DNA from: Staphylococcus sp. NRL 16/872
GTDB taxonomy: Bacteria; Bacillota; Bacilli; Staphylococcales; Staphylococcaceae
Reading direction: 5' to 3'
Length of the DNA: 64,000 nucleotides
NCBI RefSeq assembly: GCF_022815905.2
Contig: NZ_CP119327.1
Location: 248,001 to 312,000 of the forward strand
Part shown: positions 1 to 8,236 of the stretch, one piece after another
Numbering within the stretch: the first letter of the stretch is position 1
Layout: each line of letters opens with the position of its first letter
Program-made: the position numbers and the translations under genes
The notes under the pieces: model-generated
Database searches by the model: none
The model's input: the letters and a program-made list of their open reading frames with translations, nothing else
Told to the model about the DNA's origin: nothing

Positions 1-476
1 CAGTCACTGGTATTACTAAATTTATTTTAAGTGTAATTCGCGTATTCCCAGAAATTGTAATGGCACTTATTTTTATTAAAGCTGTAGGTCCTGGTTCATT
101 TTCTGGGGTGTTAGCGCTTGGCATTCACTCTGTAGGGATGTTAGGGAAGCTATTTGTTGAAGACATTGAACGTTTAGATTTCGCGTCTGTGGAATCTTTA
201 AAAGCAAGCGGTGCGAATAAGACGAAAACACTTGTATTCGCAGTTATTCCACAAATATTGCCATCGTTCTTATCACTAGTATTATACCGTTTTGAATTAA
301 ACTTACGTTCAGCTTCAATCTTAGGTTTAATTGGTGCAGGCGGTATCGGTACACCGTTAATCTTTGCGCTTCAAACACGTTCATGGGATCGTGTAGGAAT
401 TATCTTGATTGGCTTAGTTATCATGGTAGCCATCGTAGATTTGATTTCTGGTGCCATTCGTAAACGTATAGTGTAA
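1..476 (+). CDS. phnE: Phosphonate ABC transporter permease PhnE (3' end)
   Basis: The reading frame is open from base 3 through the left edge, so this is the C-terminal part of a longer gene and the internal ATG at 60 is not the start. The protein is hydrophobic, with several membrane helices. It carries the ABC permease cytoplasmic loop around ESLKASGANKTKTLVFAVIP (an EAA-type motif with the conserved A-G pair), followed by the LGLIGAGGIGTPL segment typical of PhnE. PhnE forms the membrane channel for phosphonate or phosphate-ester uptake with PhnC and PhnD, which would lie to the left outside the window. A U-rich hairpin follows the stop, so this is the last gene of its operon. Confidence 0.85.
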   Translation, partial: VTGITKFILSVIRVFPEIVMALIFIKAVGPGSFSGVLALGIHSVGMLGKLFVEDIERLDFASVESLKASGANKTKTLVFAVIPQILPSFLSLVLYRFELNLRSASILGLIGAGGIGTPLIFALQTRSWDRVGIILIGLVIMVAIVDLISGAIRKRIV

Positions 477-493
477 TGTTGTTATTAATTTTG

Positions 494-556
494 GAAAAGA
501 AGAACGGAACAGAAATCTTATTTATGAATGAGGTTTTTTGTCTGCTCTTCTTTTTC
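494..556 (+). terminator. Terminator after phnE
   Basis: AAAAGAAGA at the left pairs with TCTTCTTTT at the right, and inner bases ACAGA/TTTGT add to the stem. The hairpin lies about 20 bases after the phnE stop. Confidence 0.5.
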
Positions 557-680
557 AATTTTCAATGTTTAAAAGCAAATAGAGAAGAAATAATATTTAT
601 TGTAAAGAAAAATGAGTAACAGTACTTAATGTATGTGTATGCATGAAATATTCGAAGATTAAGATGAAAGGAGTCTTATC

Positions 681-1331
681 ATGAAAGTATTAGTTGTAGG
701 CGCAAATGGTGCAATAGGTCGTAAAGTCATTTCACAACTGAAAGATACAGAGCATAGTTCAGTCGCTTTAGTGCGTAAAGAAGAACAAGTCTCTGAACTA
801 GAAAATGTAGGCGCTGATAAAGTAGTGATTGGTGACTTAGAAGACGACATCTCACAAGCATTTGACGGTGTAGATGCAGTCATCTTCGTTGCAGGTTCAG
901 GTGGTAGCACAGGCGCAGATAAAACACTATTAGTTGATTTATGGGGCTCTAAAAAAGTAGTCGATGCTGCAAGTAAGCACGGTGTTAAAAAATTAGTACA
1001 CCTAAGTGCGACAGATAGTCCTGAGCCAGATAAAGAATCTGATGATATGCGTCCATACGCAGTGGCAAAACATATGTCAGACTACTATATAGAACAATCA
1101 GATTTAAATTATACAATTGTTCGTCCAGGTCCATTACAAGATGATGAAGGTACAGGTAAAATTAATGCTTCGTTCTCACTTGATGAGGATCCAAATAGTT
1201 ACACTATCCCACGCGATGATGTAGCGACAACATTAATCAATGCATTAGATGTTGATAAACTAGATAAACAAGCAGTCGTTATTCAAGCTGGAGATACTGA
1301 CGTTAGAAAGGCATTAGAAGAAATTAAATAA
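681..1331 (+). CDS. NAD(P)-binding SDR-family oxidoreductase (YhfK/NmrA-like)
   Basis: This is a 216-residue atypical short-chain dehydrogenase. The N-terminal dinucleotide-binding motif is VGANGAIG (about residues 6-13), followed by acidic beta-strand ends (VIGDLED) that contact the cofactor. LVHLSATDS and a downstream YAVAKHMSD (Y-x-x-x-K) fit the catalytic strand and Tyr/Lys pair. The length matches the YhfK/YwnB-like NAD(P)H-binding group, which are small cytoplasmic reductases of unknown substrate. The start is set by AAAGGAG a few bases upstream of the ATG. The gene appears monocistronic with its own terminator. The fold is clear; the substrate is not. Confidence 0.8.
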   Translation: MKVLVVGANGAIGRKVISQLKDTEHSSVALVRKEEQVSELENVGADKVVIGDLEDDISQAFDGVDAVIFVAGSGGSTGADKTLLVDLWGSKKVVDAASKHGVKKLVHLSATDSPEPDKESDDMRPYAVAKHMSDYYIEQSDLNYTIVRPGPLQDDEGTGKINASFSLDEDPNSYTIPRDDVATTLINALDVDKLDKQAVVIQAGDTDVRKALEEIK

Positions 1332-1349
1332 ATAATTATATATCATTTT

Positions 1350-1400
1350 AGCTCATGTGAGATGGCGTATTATAACCGTCTTATATGAGCTTTTTATTTT
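1350..1400 (+). terminator. Terminator after SDR gene
   Basis: AGCTCATGTGAGATGG pairs imperfectly with CCGTCTTATATGAGCT, followed by a T-rich run. Confidence 0.65.
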
Positions 1401-1402
1401 TA

Positions 1403-1510
1403 TTATTGAAAGGTGGCGCGCAGTGTTTCTTCAAACGTAACCTTCACTTCATCGTAGAAACGGCGACTCTTTGGAAAACGTTGAAAAAATTGAAGAGAGA
1501 ATCAGAATTT
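1403..1510 (-). pseudogene. Possible coding remnant or repeat fragment
   Basis: On the minus strand a stop at 1403-1405 closes a frame reading LQFFQRFPKSRRFYDEVKV and TFEETLRATFQ, with balanced coding-like composition. An in-frame TGA lies just upstream and there is no start or ribosome site. It sits in the 267-base gap between the SDR gene and the DUF4870 pseudogene. It may be the 3' tail of a lost gene or a dispersed staphylococcal intergenic repeat. I do not recognise the peptide. Confidence 0.3.
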
Positions 1511-1598
1511 CCCGGGAAACTTACAGAGTTGTAATTTTGGGACTTTCTTCTTAAAGAACCTCAAAATATGTGTTTTTATATAATTGAGGTGAGTAAGT

Positions 1599-1978
1599 AT
1601 GGAAGATTTAAGAAAAAGTTATTATCATAAACAAGATGACTATTATGGCAATAAAAATGAAAATATAGCGTCTTCATTAAGTTATTTAAGTGTATTTTTG
1701 CGCCGGTTATATTACCTATTATTATGTGGATTGTAGCTTCACCACCTGTTTCAACACATGCTCGTAAAGCATTATTTAATCATATTATGACATGGGTGTG
1801 TTTCGCATTAGTGCCAGTACTATTAGTAGGGAGTCTTGCTGCTATTAATGAACCATCATTACCAGCTAATAACGTCATAGGTGTTATTGGATGGGTAGCC
1901 GGAATTATTTTAGGTATTATGGGTGTGTATTTATTCATTATAAATATCGTTAGAGGAATTAAGTTATTATTAGTTTAA
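1599..1978 (+). pseudogene. DUF4870-type membrane protein, frameshifted
   Basis: An ATG at 1599 follows GAGGTGAG and encodes MEDLRKSYYHKQDDYYGNK and onward, but the frame ends in a TAG after a T5 tract (1695-1699). Adding one T there makes the protein continue as SVFFAPVILPIIMWIV and run in frame to 1978. It then gives two more membrane helices (roughly WVCFALVPVLLVGSLAAI and VIGWVAGIILGIMGVYLFI). The rebuilt product of about 126 residues has the DUF4870 layout: hydrophilic N-terminus, then three helices. A one-base loss in a homopolymer explains the break. It could be a true mutation, phase variation by slippage, or a sequencing error. Confidence 0.7.
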
Positions 1979-1990
1979 TATCAAATAATA

Positions 1991-2036
1991 AAAGCTATTA
2001 CACTCAGAACTTAGAAAAACTGAGGTAATAGCTTTT
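1991..2036. terminator. Bidirectional terminator
   Basis: AAAGCTATTAC-CTCAG pairs with CTGAG-GTAATAGCTTT, with T runs on both sides. It separates the DUF4870 remnant from the convergent LPXTG gene. Confidence 0.85.
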
Positions 2037-2094
2037 TCATTTGCATAAAAGAAATGTTGTTGCAGTAATAGTAACAGAAACTTAGAAAATAAAG

Positions 2095-2937
2095 TTATTG
2101 TTTTTTAGTAACGACGCGTTTAAGACTAAGAGAACTTACACCTAAGATAAGCGCTAATACTCCAACAAATAGGGGGGTATGATTGTCAGATTCACCAGTC
2201 TTAGGTAAAGTTGATTGCGCTGAAGCGCCATTTACTTGTTGCGAATGTGAGGTTTGTTTACTAAGAGTTGTTGATTGATTAGGTTGCATCGTAGTTATTG
2301 AGTTTGAAACATTGTGAACAGTTGATGTTGTTGCAATTGATTGTGCTTTTGTGTTTGTTGAAGGTTCTTGTTGTTTTTGTGGGTGTTGAGACGTTGATGA
2401 TTGTTGTTTTGATTCTTTAACTAAGCCTTGTTGTTCAGGATAACCATTGAAGCCGATATCATTCTCCTCAGCTTTGGATTTGGAAGGATCTTGTGGTGTT
2501 GCTTTAGACGAAGTATTGTTAGCTACATCATGGTTAAACCCAGCATCTACGTTGTTATTGGCATCAACATCATGATTGAAACCATTGTCTACGTTGTTGT
2601 TATTATCTTGAGCAGTGACAGGGTTACCGTTTATATCATGATTGTAACCGGCATCAGTAGCATTATCTTGAGCATTGTCAGAAGTACTATTAGCTACATC
2701 ATGGTTAAACCCAGCATCTACATTGTTATTGGCATCAACATCATGATTGAAACCATTATCTACGTTGTTGTTATTATCTTGAGCAGTGACAGGGTTGCCA
2801 GTTGCGTCATGATTGAATTGATTATCCACATCATTCGTTGCTGCAAACGCATGGCCGTGTGACAAAAGTACAAGTGATGAAGTTACAAGTGTTGTTCCCA
2901 AAGCATATTTAAAACGTCTTTTAATCAAAAAACTCAC
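2095..2937 (-). CDS. LPXTG cell-wall protein with FNHD repeats
   Basis: This 280-residue precursor has a basic N-terminus and hydrophobic signal peptide, with likely cleavage near residues 32-33 (AFAA). Residues 34-140 hold six copies of a D-x-G-(F/Y)-N-H-D type motif rich in Asn and Asp. A Ser/Thr/Gln-rich spacer follows. LPKTG at 244-248, a hydrophobic helix and the tail KRVVTKKQ form a sortase A signal. No YSIRK or KxYKxGKxW motif is present in the signal peptide. AAGGAGTGAG lies just before the ATG. The function is unknown, but the anchoring is clear. The Asn/Asp/His repeats might bind metal; that is inference only. Confidence 0.8.
   Translation of the reverse strand: MSFLIKRRFKYALGTTLVTSSLVLLSHGHAFAATNDVDNQFNHDATGNPVTAQDNNNNVDNGFNHDVDANNNVDAGFNHDVANSTSDNAQDNATDAGYNHDINGNPVTAQDNNNNVDNGFNHDVDANNNVDAGFNHDVANNTSSKATPQDPSKSKAEENDIGFNGYPEQQGLVKESKQQSSTSQHPQKQQEPSTNTKAQSIATTSTVHNVSNSITTMQPNQSTTLSKQTSHSQQVNGASAQSTLPKTGESDNHTPLFVGVLALILGVSSLSLKRVVTKKQ
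2518..2799 (-). repeat. Internal 111-bp duplication in the LPXTG gene
   Basis: Bases 2689-2799 and 2518-2628 are nearly identical copies. Both encode GNPVTAQDNNNNVDNGFNHD followed by the same 17 residues (47-83 and 104-140), with a period of 171 bases. The size could vary between strains by recombination. Confidence 0.9.
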
Positions 2938-3144
2938 TCCTTAGTAATTATCATTCTTCATACATAAAGTTGATAATTTAAAATTTATAAATATCATACT
3001 TATGTATGTTTATAAATTAACATATTAAATTAAATACAACCTTAATATGAGCTATCAACTAAATGACACTTTTGTCATATCTCAAAAATATTCAATTTAT
3101 GTTAATCTTTATTTATAATTTGTGAAGTTTAAAGGAGCAATGTG

Positions 3145-3627
3145 ATGGAATTTCGTAATGTAACTAAAGAGGATTTATCAACGTTAATTGAATTAGAGAA
3201 CAAAGGGTTTACATCTCAAGAAGCGGCTACACCGGAAGCAATCGAACAGCGTATTGAAATAATTTCAGATACTTTTATAGTTGCTGAACATGAAGGCGAA
3301 ATTGCAGGCTATATTAATGGGCCTGTCATTCCACAAAAATATATCACTGACGACTTATTTGAAACGATTAGACCTAATCCTAATATCGGGGGATATTTAA
3401 GTGTTTTAGGATTAGTCGTTTCTGAAAAGTATCAAAATCAAGGTTTAGGCGGACAATTGCTTAATCAATTCGAAAATATCGCAAGAAAACATGCAAGATT
3501 TGGCGTAACACTTACTTGTCGTGATACACTCGTTCCATTTTATGAAAAATACGGATATATAAATGAAGGATTATCTGAATCGCAACATGCAGGCGTTCAA
3601 TGGTATAACTTAGTAAAAGAAGTATAG
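3145..3627 (+). CDS. GNAT-family N-acetyltransferase
   Basis: This cytoplasmic protein of about 160 residues has the GNAT core: an N-terminal strand-helix (MEFRNVTKEDLSTLIELE), a central LVVSEKYQNQGLGGQLL stretch whose Q-N-Q-G-L-G is the acetyl-CoA pyrophosphate loop, and the C-terminal VPFYEKYGY signature. The pattern resembles the arylalkylamine/diamine acetyltransferase branch. AAAGGAG (3131-3137) favours the ATG at 3145 over the GTG one codon earlier. The next gene starts 17 bases after the stop, so the two are probably co-transcribed. The acceptor substrate is unknown. Confidence 0.8.
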   Translation: MEFRNVTKEDLSTLIELENKGFTSQEAATPEAIEQRIEIISDTFIVAEHEGEIAGYINGPVIPQKYITDDLFETIRPNPNIGGYLSVLGLVVSEKYQNQGLGGQLLNQFENIARKHARFGVTLTCRDTLVPFYEKYGYINEGLSESQHAGVQWYNLVKEV

Positions 3628-3644
3628 CTGAAAGGAGAAAAGTT

Positions 3645-4448
3645 ATGAATATATTAGTAGTAGTTGCAGTATGGCTATTACTGACCTGTTTTTTTATTTT
3701 TTTAAGTATTAATTCAATTTTTCATGGGCTAGTGATACCTTGGTCAAATTTAATATTATTTATAGTGTTATGGGCAGGAGCTACAATATTAATCATACTG
3801 TTTATTTATTTACGAAAAAAATCAAAAAAACAAACAAAACAACTTTTTGAACAATATAAAGAAACGCCATCTTCGTCATATAAAGATAGAGAATATTTTT
3901 ATCAAACCCCACTCATCATTTTTAATAATCAAGAAAGACCAGTTTATGGGAAAAAAGATATTACATATTATGGCTTTTTTAATAATTTAATTCAAAAAAC
4001 ACTTAGCCTAACGGGGTTCTTTCCACTATTTGGGGTAAAGTTAAATTCTGATAATCATCATATTGCAGTTAAACGAATTAAATGGTGGCATATTCGTCCA
4101 CATTTTGAAGTGTATTGGAATGACCAAAAAATAGGTATATTATTCATGAAAAGTCTTTTTTCAAAAAAAGCAATACAACAGTTACCTTATAAGTTTAAAG
4201 ATTCTAAAAAACGAAATTTTGATTTTAACAATCCATTTTTTAGCCATGAGACCATTATTAAAGATCCAAATGGAAATAAATTACTAGAAGCACGACGTAG
4301 TTTCTTTGATTTAGGAAAAAGTAATAAAACAAACCAACGTGGAGAAACACATCATTTAAAAACATTTGAAAATAATTATGACTATCCAGACGAACTATGG
4401 TTGGCTTTGTATATTCAAGTTATGATTACTAAACAAACAACTCAATAA
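3645..4448 (+). CDS. Membrane protein with tubby-like C-terminal region
   Basis: This 267-residue protein has two N-terminal membrane helices (about 5-25 and 33-55), a short basic linker and a soluble domain of about 190 residues. The soluble part alternates short strands with aromatic residues (VKRIKWWHIRPHFEVYWN, KIGILFMKSLFSKKAI, IIKDPNGNKLLEA). This layout resembles the tubby/LURP-one-like beta-barrels reported in Firmicutes, but the assignment rests on pattern only. AAAGGAG lies before the ATG, and the gene follows the GNAT gene by 17 bases. No function can be given. Confidence 0.6.
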   Translation: MNILVVVAVWLLLTCFFIFLSINSIFHGLVIPWSNLILFIVLWAGATILIILFIYLRKKSKKQTKQLFEQYKETPSSSYKDREYFYQTPLIIFNNQERPVYGKKDITYYGFFNNLIQKTLSLTGFFPLFGVKLNSDNHHIAVKRIKWWHIRPHFEVYWNDQKIGILFMKSLFSKKAIQQLPYKFKDSKKRNFDFNNPFFSHETIIKDPNGNKLLEARRSFFDLGKSNKTNQRGETHHLKTFENNYDYPDELWLALYIQVMITKQTTQ

Positions 4449-4573
4449 CAATAAATTAAAATGATTGATAAGTATTCTATAATAATTGATTAATTCATAA
4501 GTTTTTATAATTTTAACGTTTGATAAAAAACAAGATTTAGTAATACATTTTCCTTAAAATGAGGTGTCTTTCA

Positions 4574-6082
4574 ATGACAATTTATAATATTAATTTCGGC
4601 ATTGGCTGGGCAAGTAGTGGCGTAGAATATGCGCAAGCCTATCGCGCCAAGCTATTAAGGCAAACGAACCAGCCTGCGAAATTTATCTTTCTGGACTTTA
4701 TTTCATCTGAAAATATTCAAACTTTGACATCAAATATGGGCTTTAAAGATGATGAAATTATTTGGCTGTATCAATATTTTAGCGATATTCCCATTGCGCC
4801 AACAACGTATACCATTGACGACTTAATCAAAGATTTAGGCAATCCTGTCACAACTCGAAATCAGACTGGTAATGTCGTTCGTTTACATATAGGTAATGAA
4901 CGTTCATATGTAAGTTGTTATTTGAAAGAGGAAGGACAAAATATTGTAGATCGTGCTGAATTTGTGGTAAACAATATGTTAATTCGTAAAGATTATTATA
5001 GTTATGTGCGAACTTTTTCAGAATATTATGCGCCAAGTGAAAAACGCGCGAAGTTATATATGCGTCAGTTCTATAATGAAGATGGGTCTATTGCCTATAA
5101 AGAATATATTGATGGAGATTCAAGCGTGTATGTTTTCGATGATGCGCGTTTGTACAGTAAACAACAATTTGTAGCTTATTTCATGCAGAAATTAAATTTA
5201 ACTGCTCAAGATATAGTGATTATTGATAGATCAACGAAAGTTGGTCAGGCTATTTTGGAAAATAAAGGCCCAAGTAAGGTCGGCATAGTAGTACACGCAG
5301 AACATTTTAGTGAAAATACCACAGATGACACACATATTTTATGGAACAATTATTACGAATATGTCTTCAAACAAGCACCACATATTGATTTTTATATCAC
5401 AGCTACAGATTTACAAAATCAAACGTTATCAAATCAATTTAAACAATATACTGCACACCAACCGCGTGTATGCACAATTCCGGTAGGGAGCTTACATCAA
5501 TTAACTTATCCAAAACAAGAACGACAACCTTATTCGATGTTAACGGCATCAAGATTAGCAAGTGAAAAACATGTAGATTGGTTAGTTAAAGCGGTCATTA
5601 AAGCGAAAAAAGAAGTTCCCGAATTAACATTTGATATTTATGGATATGGCAGTGAAAGAGGAAAAATTGAAAAATTGATTGCTGACCATAACGCGCAAGA
5701 CTATATCCAATTAAAAGGACATGCGAAATTAGACGATATCTACCCTAAGTATGAATTGTTTGTTTCCGCATCAACGAGTGAAGGTTTCGGTCTAACATTA
5801 ATGGAAGCGGTAGGTTCAGGTCTTGGCATGATTGGTTTCGATGTAAATTACGGTAATCCTACATTTATCAGAGATGATAAAAATGGATACCTTATCCCAA
5901 TAAATCAAGACAAACAAAATATTGATAAAATTACAGATAACATCGCCAAAAAAATAATTCAGTATTTCAATGATGGTCCTAAACAAGCACACGACAAATC
6001 TTATGAAATTGCGACTCCGTTTAAGACAGAGAACATTACGCGAAAATGGCAAAACTTAATTGATGAGGTGCTACATGATTAA
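4574..6082 (+). CDS. gtfA: Accessory-Sec-type glycosyltransferase GtfA
   Basis: This 502-residue GT-B enzyme is the length expected for staphylococcal GtfA. It starts MTIYNINFGIGWASSGVEYA, the family's N-terminal signature. It has the inserted beta-rich domain (about 80-210) and a C-terminal Rossmann domain with MLTASRLASEKHVDWLVKAV and the EGFGLTLMEAVGSGLG (E-x7-E) sugar-nucleotide motif near residue 405. GtfA transfers GlcNAc to Ser/Thr of serine-rich surface adhesins in a complex with GtfB. The start at 4574 is preferred because GAGGTG sits 8 bases upstream; the upstream in-frame ATG at 4559 has no such site. gtfB overlaps its end. The usual secY2-asp-secA2 genes are missing here. SdgA-like specificity is an alternative. 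Confidence 0.85.
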   Translation: MTIYNINFGIGWASSGVEYAQAYRAKLLRQTNQPAKFIFLDFISSENIQTLTSNMGFKDDEIIWLYQYFSDIPIAPTTYTIDDLIKDLGNPVTTRNQTGNVVRLHIGNERSYVSCYLKEEGQNIVDRAEFVVNNMLIRKDYYSYVRTFSEYYAPSEKRAKLYMRQFYNEDGSIAYKEYIDGDSSVYVFDDARLYSKQQFVAYFMQKLNLTAQDIVIIDRSTKVGQAILENKGPSKVGIVVHAEHFSENTTDDTHILWNNYYEYVFKQAPHIDFYITATDLQNQTLSNQFKQYTAHQPRVCTIPVGSLHQLTYPKQERQPYSMLTASRLASEKHVDWLVKAVIKAKKEVPELTFDIYGYGSERGKIEKLIADHNAQDYIQLKGHAKLDDIYPKYELFVSASTSEGFGLTLMEAVGSGLGMIGFDVNYGNPTFIRDDKNGYLIPINQDKQNIDKITDNIAKKIIQYFNDGPKQAHDKSYEIATPFKTENITRKWQNLIDEVLHD

Positions 6083-7409
6083 TTTATTCGAACGCTTTGA
6101 CGCAGCTTCACAAAAACTTAAGCAGTCGCTTCAGCTTGCAGGTTATAATCATACGACGATTGTAATGGATGACGATGGCTTTTTACCTGATGACGTACTT
6201 TCCCCGTATCGCTTTTTTGCGGATTATCAACGCTTAGATAACGATAAACCGGCGTTTTTTAATGATGTACAAGTGCCACCATTTTGGGAGATTAAAGGAA
6301 GTAATGATTATGCCGAAGTGATTGATAATGGCATTGTGAGAGGACGCATTTTTTACCGTAAACATTTTAAAACGCGTATTGTTAGTTTTGTCGAATGGTT
6401 TGACCCAAATAATCATTTACGTTCTGTCGATTACTATACGAAAGATGGTTTTAAATTTGCGACTACTGTATATGATTTAGAAAAGAAACCAATTGTCAAA
6501 ACATATATTAATCGCGATGGTAAAGAAGTATTATATGAGAATTTTGTCACAAAAGATATCGTATTAGATTGGAAAGGGCAGTCGCATTTCTTTGCTTCAA
6601 AACATGACTTTATTATTTTCTTTTTAAAACAATTAAAGTTAGATTTATCTAAAATCATCATTAACTCATTAGCAACACCATTTTTTGTTACATACCGTTC
6701 TAATATTGTTGAAAAAACGGTACTTTTCTGGCAAGAACAAAGTGGTGGTAACGTCCCGGGAAATATGAAACAAATGTTAGATAATGCATCTCAACAAAAT
6801 ATGGTAATTATTCCAGATAAAAATGAATATCAAAGCATTGTAGGAAATAATGAACCACAATATCATCCATCCATCGCACAATCTGGATATCTGTATGATT
6901 ATCAGAAAAATAATAAATACTCAAAACATATACTCAATTTAACTAATTCTGATGATATTCCAAATATTGAAATATTAATTCAAACCTTACCAGAATTTGA
7001 ATTTCATATAGGTGCTATTACAGAAATGTCGGAGAAATTGATGCAACTTAACCAATACAAAAATGTGACGTTATACCCAACTATCACTAAAGCGATGACA
7101 AGTGAGTTATTCAATTCATGTGATATTTATTTAGATATTAATCGTGGTGGCGAAATTTCAAATGCTATAGAGCGTGCAATGTTAAGTAATCAGTTAATCT
7201 TGGCATATGATGAAACAGCCCATAGACGAGAATATATCGCTACAAATAATGTAGTGCCACAAACTGACTTTACTCAGTTAGTAAAGGTACTTAAAGACAT
7301 TGAAACAAACAAAAATCATTTTAAAGAAAGATTAGAGCACCAAAAACAACAAAATAATGAAGTAGAGAAACGCACATTTAAAAAAGTATTAAATAAAGCA
7401 ATAAAATAG
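6075..7409 (+). CDS. gtfB: Glycosylation co-subunit/chaperone GtfB
   Basis: This protein of about 444 residues begins MINLFERFDAASQKLKQSLQ and contains DDDGFLPDDVLSPYRFF, both characteristic of GtfB. GtfB lacks the catalytic E-x7-E motif. It binds the acceptor protein and stabilises GtfA in the cytoplasm before export. The ATG at 6075 overlaps the gtfA stop by 8 bases, and GATGAGGTG just upstream serves as ribosome site, so the two are translationally coupled. The TTG and ATG codons further upstream in frame are rejected for that reason. A strong terminator closes the two-gene unit. Confidence 0.85.
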   Translation: MINLFERFDAASQKLKQSLQLAGYNHTTIVMDDDGFLPDDVLSPYRFFADYQRLDNDKPAFFNDVQVPPFWEIKGSNDYAEVIDNGIVRGRIFYRKHFKTRIVSFVEWFDPNNHLRSVDYYTKDGFKFATTVYDLEKKPIVKTYINRDGKEVLYENFVTKDIVLDWKGQSHFFASKHDFIIFFLKQLKLDLSKIIINSLATPFFVTYRSNIVEKTVLFWQEQSGGNVPGNMKQMLDNASQQNMVIIPDKNEYQSIVGNNEPQYHPSIAQSGYLYDYQKNNKYSKHILNLTNSDDIPNIEILIQTLPEFEFHIGAITEMSEKLMQLNQYKNVTLYPTITKAMTSELFNSCDIYLDINRGGEISNAIERAMLSNQLILAYDETAHRREYIATNNVVPQTDFTQLVKVLKDIETNKNHFKERLEHQKQQNNEVEKRTFKKVLNKAIK

Positions 7410-7426
7410 TTACAGTTATATGAAAT

Positions 7427-7494
7427 AAAAGCTTCTAAACCTCGGAGGAATCTTATATAAAGTATTTGCATCTCCGGGTTTAGAAGCTATTTTG
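7427..7494. terminator. Bidirectional terminator between gtfB and the ABC operon
   Basis: AAAAGCTTCTAAACC-CGGAG pairs with CTCCG-GGTTTAGAAGCT-TTTT. It lies between convergent operons. Confidence 0.85.
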
Positions 7495-7513
7495 ATTGAG
7501 ACATTTAAACATT

Positions 7514-8236
7514 TTAATTAACTTTTAATTGACGCAAAGATAAATAGGTCATCGAAATTGATAAAAGAATTAAAATAGTAATACCAATTAAAGTGTTAGG
7601 TAATGAATCTAATGACATCGATGAACTAATAATTCCTATGCTAAACCTATAACTTAAAGTGGTAGGTATAAGAGAGGCAAAAGGCGCAGGGATTAAAATC
7701 ATAGATAATAACGTTATACCAATAGTTATAACGATTGAAATAATATAGTGATTAAACATAATTAATGTGAAGATAGATAAAGGTATTAAAAAGATTGTGA
7801 GTAATAAATTTAAAAGTGTAAAACTAATGAAGATATTTACTAAATCAATAAAATCTATATTGTTTATTAAATACAATGCTAGGATCAAGCCTAAATTGAT
7901 AAGATAAATCACAAAACAATAACATATTATAATCAAAAATTTTGATAAAAATAATCTGAATTTATTTCGAGAATAGGTTAACCAATTAAGTAAAGTATGA
8001 TTTTTATATTCAATGTAAAATACAGAAGTAGCTATAATACCTACAACAATGGGTCCTAGCATAAAATATTGATTATAAAATCTGAAGTAAAAACCATTTT
8101 CCAAGGATAAGTTTCTATTATTTAGAAAGAAATTTGCTATGTTCATAGTAAAAGGAATTAAACTTAACAAGATAACAACTAGTATAAAACGCTCGCTTTT
8201 TATTTTAACAAATTCGTTTTTTATAAAAGTAATCAT
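7514..8236 (-). CDS. ABC-2 permease of a peptide resistance/immunity transporter
   Basis: This 240-residue integral membrane protein has six predicted helices and the N-terminal MITFIKNEFVKIKSERFILV pattern seen in LanE/LanG and BcrB-type permeases. It would form the membrane part of a transporter with the ATPase just upstream, whose stop codon it overlaps (ATGA-type, 8233-8236). In known systems such pairs expel lantibiotics or bacitracin from the membrane. Only one permease is present, whereas LanFEG immunity complexes usually have two. No bacteriocin precursor or modification gene is nearby, so resistance or sensing is more likely than self-immunity. It is the last gene of the minus-strand operon. 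Confidence 0.75.
   Translation of the reverse strand: MITFIKNEFVKIKSERFILVVILLSLIPFTMNIANFFLNNRNLSLENGFYFRFYNQYFMLGPIVVGIIATSVFYIEYKNHTLLNWLTYSRNKFRLFLSKFLIIICYCFVIYLINLGLILALYLINNIDFIDLVNIFISFTLLNLLLTIFLIPLSIFTLIMFNHYIISIVITIGITLLSMILIPAPFASLIPTTLSYRFSIGIISSSMSLDSLPNTLIGITILILLSISMTYLSLRQLKVN

Noticed and set aside
2518-2799. Regular repeats considered as a CRISPR array
   Set aside because: The repeats are in frame, encode a protein motif and have no unique spacers of constant length.
2428-2862. 144-codon plus-strand frame opposite the FNHD repeat gene
   Set aside because: It is a shadow of the repetitive coding strand (IIYVVVIILSSDRV repeats) without a start signal.
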